Shown: positions 50,683 through 62,587 of the stretch, piece after piece
Position numbering within the stretch: the first letter of the stretch is position 1
How the letters are laid out: every line of letters begins with the position of its first letter
Assembly: GCF_963259705.1 (NCBI RefSeq)
Contig: NC_081853.1
Coordinates: forward strand, 434,001-498,000
DNA length: 64,000 nucleotides
Direction of reading: 5' to 3'
DNA from: Myotis daubentonii
Taxonomy: Eukaryota > Chordata > Mammalia > Chiroptera > Vespertilionidae
Program-made: the position numbers and the translations under genes
Notes under the pieces: model-generated
The model's input: only the letters and a program-made list of their open reading frames with translations
Told to the model about the DNA's origin: nothing
Database searches by the model: none

Positions 50683-52602
50683 TTTAGACACCAATTCTGA
50701 GCTCTGTAAGCATGAACTCTTAATATTTCCAAGTACAGTCCCGTGAAAACGCCACCGGAAGTACCCGGAGACGTAAATATTACAGGTATTTGCGTCATTT
50801 CACAGCTTTCCCCTGGAAACCTCCGTGATAGAATACGACAGTAAATGTAGTAAGAATGTATTTACTTGTACTTGAGGTGTTTCTTACACGTTCTTAACCA
50901 TTTCTGGGAACTATCATTGTGTATTTTAACAGTTTTACCAAAATTAGACAGTTTGCTTAGAAGAATTTACCGGAATCGTCACCATTTTAACTGATTCACA
51001 CAAAAAAACGCCAAAGCCAATCCTCCTTAATTGTAAACAGAAACACTATTCTCGTCATTCCAAGGCTTTAGACACCAATTCTGAGCCCTGTAAGCATGAA
51101 CTCTTAATATTTCAAAGTACAGTCCCGTGAAAACGCCACCGGAAGTACCTGGAGATGTAAATATTACCAGTATTTTCGGCATTTCACAGCTTTCCAATGG
51201 AAACCTCCGTGATTGAATACTACAGTAAATGTAGTAAGAATCTATTTACGTGTACTTGAGGTGTTTCTTACACGTTCTTAATCATTTCTGGGAACTATCA
51301 TTGTGTATTTTAACAGTTTTACCAAAATTAGACAGTTTGCTTAGAAGTATTTACCGGAATCGTCACCATTTTACCTGATTCACACAAGAAAACGCCAAAG
51401 AAAATCCTCCTTAATTGTAAACAGAAACACTATTCTCGTCATTCCAAGGCTTTAGACACCAATTCTGAGCTCTGTAAGCATGAACTCTTAATATTTCAAA
51501 GCACAGTGCCGTGAAAACGCCACTGGAAGTACCCGGAGACGTAAATATTACAGGTATTTGCGTCATTTCACAGCTTTCCCCTGGAAACCTCCGTGATAGA
51601 ATACGACAGTAAATGTAGTAAGAATGTATTTACTTGTACTTGAGGTGTTTCTTACACGTTCTTAATCATTTCTGGGAACTATCATTCTGTATTTTAACAG
51701 TTTTACCAAAATTAGACTGTTTGCTTAGAAGAATTTACCGGAATCGTCACCATTTTAACTGATTCACACAAAAAAACGCCAAAGCCAATCCTCCTTAATT
51801 GTAAACATCAACACTATTCTCGTCATTCCAAGGCTTTAGACACCAATTCTGAGCTCTGTAAGCATGAACTCTTAATATTTCCAAGTACAGTCCCGTGAAA
51901 ACGCCACCGGAAGTACCCGGAGACGTAAATATTACAGGTATTTGCGTCATTTCACAGCTTTCCCCTGGAAACCTCCGTGATAGAATACGACAGTAAATGT
52001 AGTAAGAATGTATTTACTTGTACTTGAGGTGTTTCTTACACGTTCTTAACCATTTCTGGGAACTATCATTGTGTATTTTAACAGTTTTACCAAAATTAGA
52101 CAGTTTGCTTAGAAGAATTTACCGGAATCGTCACCATTTTAACTGATTCACACAAAAAAACGCCAAAGCCAATCCTCCTTAATTGTAAACAGAAACACTA
52201 TTCTCGTCATTCCAAGGCTTTAGACACCAATTCTGAGCCCTGTAAGCATGAACTCTTAATATTTCAAAGTACAGTCCCGTGAAAACGCCACCGGAAGTAC
52301 CTGGAGATGTAAATATTACCAGTATTTTCGGCATTTCACAGCTTTCCAATGGAAACCTCCGTGATTGAATACTACAGTAAATGTAGTAAGAATCTATTTA
52401 CGTGTACTTGAGGTGTTTCTTACACGTTCTTAATCATTTCTGGGAACTATCATTGTGTATTTTAACAGTTTTACCAAAATTAGACAGTTTGCTTAGAAGT
52501 ATTTACCGGAATCGTCACCATTTTACCTGATTCACACAAGAAAACGCCAAAGAAAATCCTCCTTAATTGTAAACAGAAACACTATTCTCGTCATTCCAAG
52601 GC

Positions 52603-54522
52603 TTTAGACACCAATTCTGAGCTCTGTAAGCATGAACTCTTAATATTTCAAAGCACAGTGCCGTGAAAACGCAACCGGAAGTACCCGGAGACGTAAATAT
52701 TACAGGTATTTGCGTCATTTCACAGCTTTCCCCTGGAAACCTCCGTGATAGAATACGACAGTAAATGTAGTAAGAATGTATTTACTTGTACTTGAGGTGT
52801 TTCTTACACGTTCTTAACCATATCTGGGAACTATCATTGTGTATTTTAACAGTTTTACCAAAATTAGACAGTTTGCTTAGAAGAATTTACCGGAATCGTC
52901 ACCATTTTAACTGATTCACACAAAAAAACGCCAAAGCCAATCCTCCTTAATTGTAAACATAAACACTATTCTCGTCATTCCAAAGGCTTTAGACACCAAT
53001 TCTGAGCTCTGTAAGCATGAACTCTTAATATTTCAAAGTACAGTCCCGTGAAAACGCCACCGGAAGTACCTGGAGATGTAAATATTACCAGTATTTTCGG
53101 CATTTCACAGCTTTCCAATGGAAACCTCCGTGATTGAATACTACAGTAAATGTAGTAAGAATCTATTTACGTGTACTTGAGGTGTTTCTTACACGTTCTT
53201 AATCATTTCTGGGAACTATCATTGTGTATTTTAACAGTTTTACCAAAATTAGACAGTTTGCTTAGAAGAATTTTCCGGAATCGTCACCATTTTAACTGAT
53301 TCACACAAAAAAACGCCAAAGCCAATCCTCCTTAATTTTAAACATCAACACTATTCTCGTCATTCCAAGGCTTTAGACACCAATTCTGAGCCCTGTAAGC
53401 ATGAACTCTTAATATTTCCAAGTACAGTCCCGTGAAAACGCCACCGGAAGTACCTGGAGATGTAAATATTACCAGTATTTTCGGCATTTCACAGCTTTCC
53501 AATGGAAACCTCCGTGATTGAATACTACAGTAAATGTAGTAAGAATCTATTTACGTGTACTTGAGGTGTTTCTTACACGTTCTTAATCATTTCTGGGAAC
53601 TATCATTGTGTATTTTAACAGTTTTACCAAAATTAGACAGTTTGCTTAGAAGAATGTCCCGGAATCGTCACCATTTTAACTGATTCACACAAAAAAACGC
53701 CAAAGCCAATCCTCCTTAATTGTAAACAGAAACACTATTCTCGTCATTCCAAGGCTTTAGACACAAATTCTGAGCTCTGTAAGCATGAACGCTTAATATT
53801 TCAAAGCACAGTCCCGTGAAAACGCCACCGGAAGTACCCGGAGACGTAAATATTACAGGTATTTGCGTCATTTCACAGCTTTCCCCTGGAAACGTCCGTG
53901 ATAGAATACGACAGTAAATGTAGTAAGAATGTATTTACTTGTACTTGAGGTGTTTCTTACACGTTCTTAACCATTTCTGGGAACTATCATTGTGTATTTT
54001 AACAGTTTTACCAAAATTAGACAGTTTGCTTAGAAGAATTTACCGGAATCGTCACCATTTTAACTGATTCACACAAAAAAACGCCAAAGCCAATCCTCCT
54101 TAATTGTAAACATCAACACTATTCTCGTCATTCCAAGGCTTTAGACACCAATTCTGAGCCCTGTAAGCATGAACTCTTAATATTTCAAAGTACAGTCCCG
54201 TGAAAACGCCACCGGAAGTACCTGGAGATGAAAATATTACCAGTATTTTCGGCATTTCACAGCTTTTAATGGAAACGTCCGTGATTGAATACTACAGTAA
54301 ATGTAGTAAGAATCTATTTACGTGTACTTGAGGTGTTTCTTACACGTTCTTAATCATTTCTGGGAACTATCATTGTGTATTTTAACAGTTTTACCAAAAT
54401 TAGACAGTTTGCTTAGAAGTATTTACCGGAATCGTCACCATTTTACCTGATTCACACAAGAAAACGCCAAAGAAAATCCTCCTTAATTGTAAACAGAAAC
54501 ACTATTCTCGTCATTCCAAGGC
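52603..54522. repeat. Monomers d, k3, e, f, g
   Basis: Five monomers between a trimer run and k1. d (52603, 385 bp) has GCAACCGG, ACCATATCTGGG, CATAAAC and CCAAAGG. k3 is at 52988. e (53372) is A-family with CCAAGTACAG, GATGTAAAT and CCCGGAATCG. f (53756) has ACACAAATTC, AACGCTTAA and GGAAACGTCC. g (54140, 383 bp) is A-family in which the CC of TTTCCAATGG is replaced by T. The d-k3-e order restarts at 62972 and runs off the window end, so this five-monomer block probably repeats to the right. Confidence 0.78.
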
Positions 54523-56827
54523 TTTAGACACCAATTCTGAGCTCTGTAAGCATGAACCCTTAATATTTCAAAGCACAGTGCCGTGAAAACGCAACCGGAA
54601 GTACCCGGAGACGTAAATATTACAGGTATTTGCGTCATTTCACAGCTTTCCCCTGGAAACCTCCGTGATAGAATACGACAGTAAATGTAGTAAGAATGTA
54701 TTTACTTGTCCTTGAGGTGTTTCTTACACGTTCTTAACCATTTCTGGGAACTATCATTGTGTATTTTAACAGTTTTACCAAAATTAGACAGTTTGCTTAG
54801 AAGAATTTACCGGAATCGTCACCATTTTAACTGATTCACACAAAAAAACGCCAAAGCCAATCCTCCTTAATTGTAATGAGAAACACTATTCTCGTCATTC
54901 CAAGGCTTTAGACACCAATTCTGAGCTCTGTAAGCATGAACGCTTAATATTTCAAAGCACAGTCCCGTGAAAACGCCACCGGAAGTTCCCGGAGACGTAA
55001 ATATTACAGGTATTTGCGTCATTTCACAGCTTTCCCCTGGAAACCTCCGTGATAGAATACGTCAGTAAATGTAGTAAGAATGTATTTACTTGTCCTTGAG
55101 GTGTTTCTTACACGTTCTTAACCATTTCTGGGAACTATCATTGTGTATTTTAACAGTTTTACCAAAATTAGACAGTTTGCTTAGAAGAATTTACCGGAAT
55201 CGTCACCATTTTAACTGATTCACACAAAAAAACGCCAAAGCCAATCCTCCTTAATTGTAAACATAAACACTATTCTCGTCATTCCAAAGGCTTTAGACAC
55301 CAATTCTGAGCTCTGTAAGCATGAACTCTTAATATTTCAAAGTACAGTCCCGTGAAAACGCCACCGGAAGTACCTGGAGATGTAAATATTACCAGTATTT
55401 TCGGCATTTCACAGCTTTCCAATGGAAACCTCCGTGATTGAATACTACAGTAAATGTAGTAAGAATCTATTTACGTGTACTTGAGGTGTTTCTTACACGT
55501 TCTTAATCATTTCTGGGAACTATCATTGTGTATTTTAACAGTTTTACCAAAATTAGACAGTTTGCTTAGAAGAATTTTCCGGAATCGTCACCATTTTAAC
55601 TGATTCACACAAAAAAACGCCAAAGCCAATCCTCCTTAATTTTAAACATCAACACTATTCTCGTCATTCCAAGGCTTTAGACACCAATTCTGAGCCCTGT
55701 AAGCATGAACTCTTAATATTTCCAAGTACAGTCCCGTGAAAACGCCACCGGAAGTACCTGGAGATGAAAATATTACCAGTATTTTCGGCATTTCACAGCT
55801 TTCCAATGGAAACGTCCGTGATTGAATACTACAGTAAATGTAGTAAGAATCTATTTACGTGTACTTGAGGTGTTTCTTACACGTTCTTAATCATTTCTGG
55901 GAACTATCATTGTGTATTTTAACAGTTTTACCAAAATTAGACAGTTTGCTTAGAAGAATGTCCCAGAATCGTCACCATTTTAACTGATTCACACAAGAAA
56001 ACGCCAAAGCCAATCCTCCTTAATTGTAAACAGAAACACTATTCTCGTCATTCCAAGGCTTTAGACACCAATTCTGAGCTCTGTAAGCATGAACTCTTAA
56101 TATTTCAAAGCACAGTCCCGTGAAAACGCCACCGGAAGTACCCAGAGACGTAAATATTACAGGTATTTGCGTCATTTCACAGCTTTCCCCTGGAAACCTC
56201 CGTGATAGAATACGACAGTAAATGTAGTAAGAATGTATTTACTTGTACTTGAGGTGTTTCTTACACGTTCTTAACCATTTCTGGGAACTATCATTGTGTA
56301 TTTTAACAGTTTTACCAAAATTAGACAGATTGCTTAGAAGAATTTACCGGAATCGTCACCATTTTAACTGATTCACACAAAAAAACGCCAAAGCCAATCC
56401 TCCTTAATTGTAAACCTCAACACTATTCTCGTCATTCCAAAGCTTTAGACACCAATTCTGAGCCCTGTAAGCATGAAGTCTTAATATTTCAAAGCACAGT
56501 CCCGTGAAAACGCCACCGGAAGTACCTGGAGATGTAAATATTACCAGTATTTTCGGCATTTCACAGCTTTCCAATGGAAACCTCCGTGATTGAATACTAC
56601 AGTAAATGTAGTAAGAATCTATTTACGTGTACTTGAGGTGTTTCTTACACGTTCTTAATCATTTCTGGGAACTATCATTGTGTATTTTAACAGTTTTACC
56701 AAAATTAGACAGTTTGCTTAGAAGTATTTACCGGAATCGTCACCATTTTACCTGATTCACACAAGAAAACGCCAAAGAAAATCCTCCTTAATTGTAAACA
56801 GAAACACTATTCTCGTCATTCCAAGGC
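54523..56827. repeat. Block k1-k6, second copy with fused last monomer
   Basis: Repeats k1-k5 of 44920-46841 at an offset of 9,603 bp (9,602 bp after k2, which here lacks the extra poly-A base). The sixth monomer, 56444-56827, is a k6/a chimera. The rare k1 (TAATGAG) and k2 (AAGTTCCCGG, ACGTCAG) markers occur only in these two blocks, so the two copies share one origin. Confidence 0.82.
56444..56827. repeat. Chimeric monomer k6/a
   Basis: The left end has GAAGTC and AAAGCACAG (k6/h2). From CCTGGAGATG onward it is an A1 monomer ending in TTACCTGATTC and GAAAATCC. The switch lies between monomer positions about 54 and 83, a different place from the h2/h3 chimeras, although the parental types are the same. 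Confidence 0.83.
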
Positions 56828-58747
56828 TTTAGACACCAATTCTGAGCTCTGTAAGCATGAACTCTTAATATTTCAAAGCACAGTGCCGTGAAAACGCCAC
56901 TGGAAGTACCCGGAGACGTAAATATTACAGGTATTTGCGTCATTTCACAGCTTTCCCCTGGAAACCTCCGTGATAGAATACGACAGTAAATGTAGTAAGA
57001 ATGTATTTACTTGTACTTGAGGTGTTTCTTACACGTTCTTAATCATTTCTGGGAACTATCATTCTGTATTTTAACAGTTTTACCAAAATTAGACTGTTTG
57101 CTTAGAAGAATTTACCGGAATCGTCACCATTTTAACTGATTCACACAAAAAAACGCCAAAGCCAATCCTCCTTAATTGTAAACATCAACACTATTCTCGT
57201 CATTCCAAGGCTTTAGACACCAATTCTGAGCTCTGTAAGCATGAACTCTTAATATTTCCAAGTACAGTCCCGTGAAAACGCCACCGGAAGTACCCGGAGA
57301 CGTAAATATTACAGGTATTTGCGTCATTTCACAGCTTTCCCCTGGAAACCTCCGTGATAGAATACGACAGTAAATGTAGTAAGAATGTATTTACTTGTAC
57401 TTGAGGTGTTTCTTACACGTTCTTAACCATTTCTGGGAACTATCATTGTGTATTTTAACAGTTTTACCAAAATTAGACAGTTTGCTTAGAAGAATTTACC
57501 GGAATCGTCACCATTTTAACTGATTCACACAAAAAAACGCCAAAGCCAATCCTCCTTAATTGTAAACAGAAACACTATTCTCGTCATTCCAAGGCTTTAG
57601 ACACCAATTCTGAGCCCTGTAAGCATGAACTCTTAATATTTCAAAGTACAGTCCCGTGAAAACGCCACCGGAAGTACCTGGAGATGTAAATATTACCAGT
57701 ATTTTCGGCATTTCACAGCTTTCCAATGGAAACCTCCGTGATTGAATACTACAGTAAATGTAGTAAGAATCTATTTACGTGTACTTGAGGTGTTTCTTAC
57801 ACGTTCTTAATCATTTCTGGGAACTATCATTGTGTATTTTAACAGTTTTACCAAAATTAGACAGTTTGCTTAGAAGTATTTACCGGAATCGTCACCATTT
57901 TACCTGATTCACACAAGAAAACGCCAAAGAAAATCCTCCTTAATTGTAAACAGAAACACTATTCTCGTCATTCCAAGGCTTTAGACACCAATTCTGAGCT
58001 CTGTAAGCATGAACTCTTAATATTTCAAAGCACAGTGCCGTGAAAACGCCACTGGAAGTACCCGGAGACGTAAATATTACAGGTATTTGCGTCATTTCAC
58101 AGCTTTCCCCTGGAAACCTCCGTGATAGAATACGACAGTAAATGTAGTAAGAATGTATTTACTTGTACTTGAGGTGTTTCTTACACGTTCTTAATCATTT
58201 CTGGGAACTATCATTCTGTATTTTAACAGTTTTACCAAAATTAGACTGTTTGCTTAGAAGAATTTACCGGAATCGTCACCATTTTAACTGATTCACACAA
58301 AAAAACGCCAAAGCCAATCCTCCTTAATTGTAAACATCAACACTATTCTCGTCATTCCAAGGCTTTAGACACCAATTCTGAGCTCTGTAAGCATGAACTC
58401 TTAATATTTCCAAGTACAGTCCCGTGAAAACGCCACCGGAAGTACCCGGAGACGTAAATATTACAGGTATTTGCGTCATTTCACAGCTTTCCCCTGGAAA
58501 CCTCCGTGATAGAATACGACAGTAAATGTAGTAAGAATGTATTTACTTGTACTTGAGGTGTTTCTTACACGTTCTTAACCATTTCTGGGAACTATCATTG
58601 TGTATTTTAACAGTTTTACCAAAATTAGACAGTTTGCTTAGAAGAATTTACCGGAATCGTCACCATTTTAACTGATTCACACAAAAAAACGCCAAAGCCA
58701 ATCCTCCTTAATTGTAAACAGAAACACTATTCTCGTCATTCCAAGGC

Positions 58748-59131
58748 TTTAGACACCAATTCTGAGCCCTGTAAGCATGAACTCTTAATATTTCAAAGTA
58801 CAGTCCCGTGAAAACGCCACCGGAAGTACCTGGAGATGTAAATATTACCAGTATTTTCGGCATTTCACAGCTTTCCAATGGAAACCTCCGTGATTGAATA
58901 CTACAGTAAATGTAGTAAGAATCTATTTACGTGTACTTGAGGTGTTTCTTACACGTTCTTAATCATTTCTGGGAACTATCATTGTGTATTTTAACAGTTT
59001 TACCAAAATTAGACAGTTTGCTTAGAAGAATTTTCCGGAATCGTCACCATTTTAACTGATTCACACAAAAAAACGCCAAAGCCAATCCTCCTTAATTTTA
59101 AACATCAACACTATTCTCGTCATTCCAAGGC
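58748..59131. repeat. Chimeric monomer a/k3
   Basis: It begins as A1 (GAGCCCTG) and ends as k3 (GAATTTTCCGG at about 59030, TTTTAAACATC). Both parents are A-family, so the switch can only be placed between monomer positions about 20 and 283. It joins an a-b-c run directly to k4-k5-k6. Confidence 0.75.
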
Positions 59132-60283
59132 TTTAGACACCAATTCTGAGCCCTGTAAGCATGAACTCTTAATATTTCCAAGTACAGTCCCGTGAAAACG
59201 CCACCGGAAGTACCTGGAGATGAAAATATTACCAGTATTTTCGGCATTTCACAGCTTTCCAATGGAAACGTCCGTGATTGAATACTACAGTAAATGTAGT
59301 AAGAATCTATTTACGTGTACTTGAGGTGTTTCTTACACGTTCTTAATCATTTCTGGGAACTATCATTGTGTATTTTAACAGTTTTACCAAAATTAGACAG
59401 TTTGCTTAGAAGAATGTCCCAGAATCGTCACCATTTTAACTGATTCACACAAGAAAACGCCAAAGCCAATCCTCCTTAATTGTAAACAGAAACACTATTC
59501 TCGTCATTCCAAGGCTTTAGACACCAATTCTGAGCTCTGTAAGCATGAACTCTTAATATTTCAAAGCACAGTCCCGTGAAAACGCCACCGGAAGTACCCA
59601 GAGACGTAAATATTACAGGTATTTGCGTCATTTCACAGCTTTCCCCTGGAAACCTCCGTGATAGAATACGACAGTAAATGTAGTAAGAATGTATTTACTT
59701 GTACTTGAGGTGTTTCTTACACGTTCTTAACCATTTCTGGGAACTATCATTGTGTATTTTAACAGTTTTACCAAAATTAGACAGATTGCTTAGAAGAATT
59801 TACCGGAATCGTCACCATTTTAACTGATTCACACAAAAAAACGCCAAAGCCAATCCTCCTTAATTGTAAACCTCAACACTATTCTCGTCATTCCAAAGCT
59901 TTAGACACCAATTCTGAGCCCTGTAAGCATGAAGTCTTAATATTTCAAAGCACAGTCCCGTGAAAACGCCACCGGAAGTACCCGGAGACTTAAATATTAC
60001 AGGTATTTGCGTCATTTCACAGCTTTCCCCTGTAAACCTCCGTGATAGAATACGACAGTAAATGTAGTAAGAATGTATTTACTTGTACTTGAGGTGTTTC
60101 TTACACGTTCTTAATCATTTCTGGGAACTATCATTGTGTATTTTAACAGTTTTACCAAAATTAGACAGTTTGCTTAGAAGAATTTACCGGAATCGTCACC
60201 ATTTTAACTGATTCACACAAAAAAACGCCAAAGCCAATCCTCCTTAATTGTAAACAGAAACACTATTCTCGTCATTCCAAGGC

Positions 60284-62587
60284 TTTAGACACCAATTCTG
60301 AGCCCTGTAAGCATGAACTCTTAATATTTCAAAGTACAGTCCCGTGAAAACGCCACCGGAAGTACCTGGAGATGTAAATATTACCAGTATTTTCGGCATT
60401 TCACAGCTTTCCAATGGAAACCTCCGTGATTGAATACTACAGTAAATGTAGTAAGAATCTATTTACGTGTACTTGAGGTGTTTCTTACACGTTCTTAATC
60501 ATTTCTGGGAACTATCATTGTGTATTTTAACAGTTTTACCAAAATTAGACAGTTTGCTTAGAAGTATTTACCGGAATCGTCACCATTTTACCTGATTCAC
60601 ACAAGAAAACGCCAAAGAAAATCCTCCTTAATTGTAAACAGAAACACTATTCTCGTCATTCCAAGGCTTTAGACACCAATTCTGAGCTCTGTAAGCATGA
60701 ACTCTTAATATTTCAAAGCACAGTGCCGTGAAAACGCCACTGGAAGTACCCGGAGACGTAAATATTACAGGTATTTGCGTCATTTCACAGCTTTCCCCTG
60801 GAAACCTCCGTGATAGAATACGACAGTAAATGTAGTAAGAATGTATTTACTTGTACTTGAGGTGTTTCTTACACGTTCTTAATCATTTCTGGGAACTATC
60901 ATTCTGTATTTTAACAGTTTTACCAAAATTAGACTGTTTGCTTAGAAGAATTTACCGGAATCGTCACCATTTTAACTGATTCACACAAAAAAACGCCAAA
61001 GCCAATCCTCCTTAATTGTAAACATCAACACTATTCTCGTCATTCCAAGGCTTTAGACACCAATTCTGAGCTCTGTAAGCATGAACTCTTAATATTTCCA
61101 AGTACAGTCCCGTGAAAACGCCACCGGAAGTACCCGGAGACGTAAATATTACAGGTATTTGCGTCATTTCACAGCTTTCCCCTGGAAACCTCCGTGATAG
61201 AATACGACAGTAAATGTAGTAAGAATGTATTTACTTGTACTTGAGGTGTTTCTTACACGTTCTTAACCATTTCTGGGAACTATCATTGTGTATTTTAACA
61301 GTTTTACCAAAATTAGACAGTTTGCTTAGAAGAATTTACCGGAATCGTCACCATTTTAACTGATTCACACAAAAAAACGCCAAAGCCAATCCTCCTTAAT
61401 TGTAAACAGAAACACTATTCTCGTCATTCCAAGGCTTTAGACACCAATTCTGAGCCCTGTAAGCATGAACTCTTAATATTTCAAAGTACAGTCCCGTGAA
61501 AACGCCACCGGAAGTACCTGGAGATGTAAATATTACCAGTATTTTCGGCATTTCACAGCTTTCCAATGGAAACCTCCGTGATTGAATACTACAGTAAATG
61601 TAGTAAGAATCTATTTACGTGTACTTGAGGTGTTTCTTACACGTTCTTAATCATTTCTGGGAACTATCATTGTGTATTTTAACAGTTTTACCAAAATTAG
61701 ACAGTTTGCTTAGAAGTATTTACCGGAATCGTCACCATTTTACCTGATTCACACAAGAAAACGCCAAAGAAAATCCTCCTTAATTGTAAACAGAAACACT
61801 ATTCTCGTCATTCCAAGGCTTTAGACACCAATTCTGAGCTCTGTAAGCATGAACTCTTAATATTTCAAAGCACAGTGCCGTGAAAACGCCACTGGAAGTA
61901 CCCGGAGACGTAAATATTACAGGTATTTGCGTCATTTCACAGCTTTCCCCTGGAAACCTCCGTGATAGAATACGACAGTAAATGTAGTAAGAATGTATTT
62001 ACTTGTACTTGAGGTGTTTCTTACACGTTCTTAATCATTTCTGGGAACTATCATTCTGTATTTTAACAGTTTTACCAAAATTAGACTGTTTGCTTAGAAG
62101 AATTTACCGGAATCGTCACCATTTTAACTGATTCACACAAAAAAACGCCAAAGCCAATCCTCCTTAATTGTAAACATCAACACTATTCTCGTCATTCCAA
62201 GGCTTTAGACACCAATTCTGAGCTCTGTAAGCATGAACTCTTAATATTTCCAAGTACAGTCCCGTGAAAACGCCACCGGAAGTACCCGGAGACGTAAATA
62301 TTACAGGTATTTGCGTCATTTCACAGCTTTCCCCTGGAAACCTCCGTGATAGAATACGACAGTAAATGTAGTAAGAATGTATTTACTTGTACTTGAGGTG
62401 TTTCTTACACGTTCTTAACCATTTCTGGGAACTATCATTGTGTATTTTAACAGTTTTACCAAAATTAGACAGTTTGCTTAGAAGAATTTACCGGAATCGT
62501 CACCATTTTAACTGATTCACACAAAAAAACGCCAAAGCCAATCCTCCTTAATTGTAAACAGAAACACTATTCTCGTCATTCCAAGGC
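60284..62587. repeat. Trimer a-b-c, two tandem copies near the right end
   Basis: Copies at 60284-61435 and 61436-62587, each exactly 1,152 bp, followed by an a monomer (62588) and then d (62972). The preceding k4-k5-k6 run (59132-60283) makes this stretch parallel to 46074-49145 at an offset of 13,058 bp. Confidence 0.83.
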
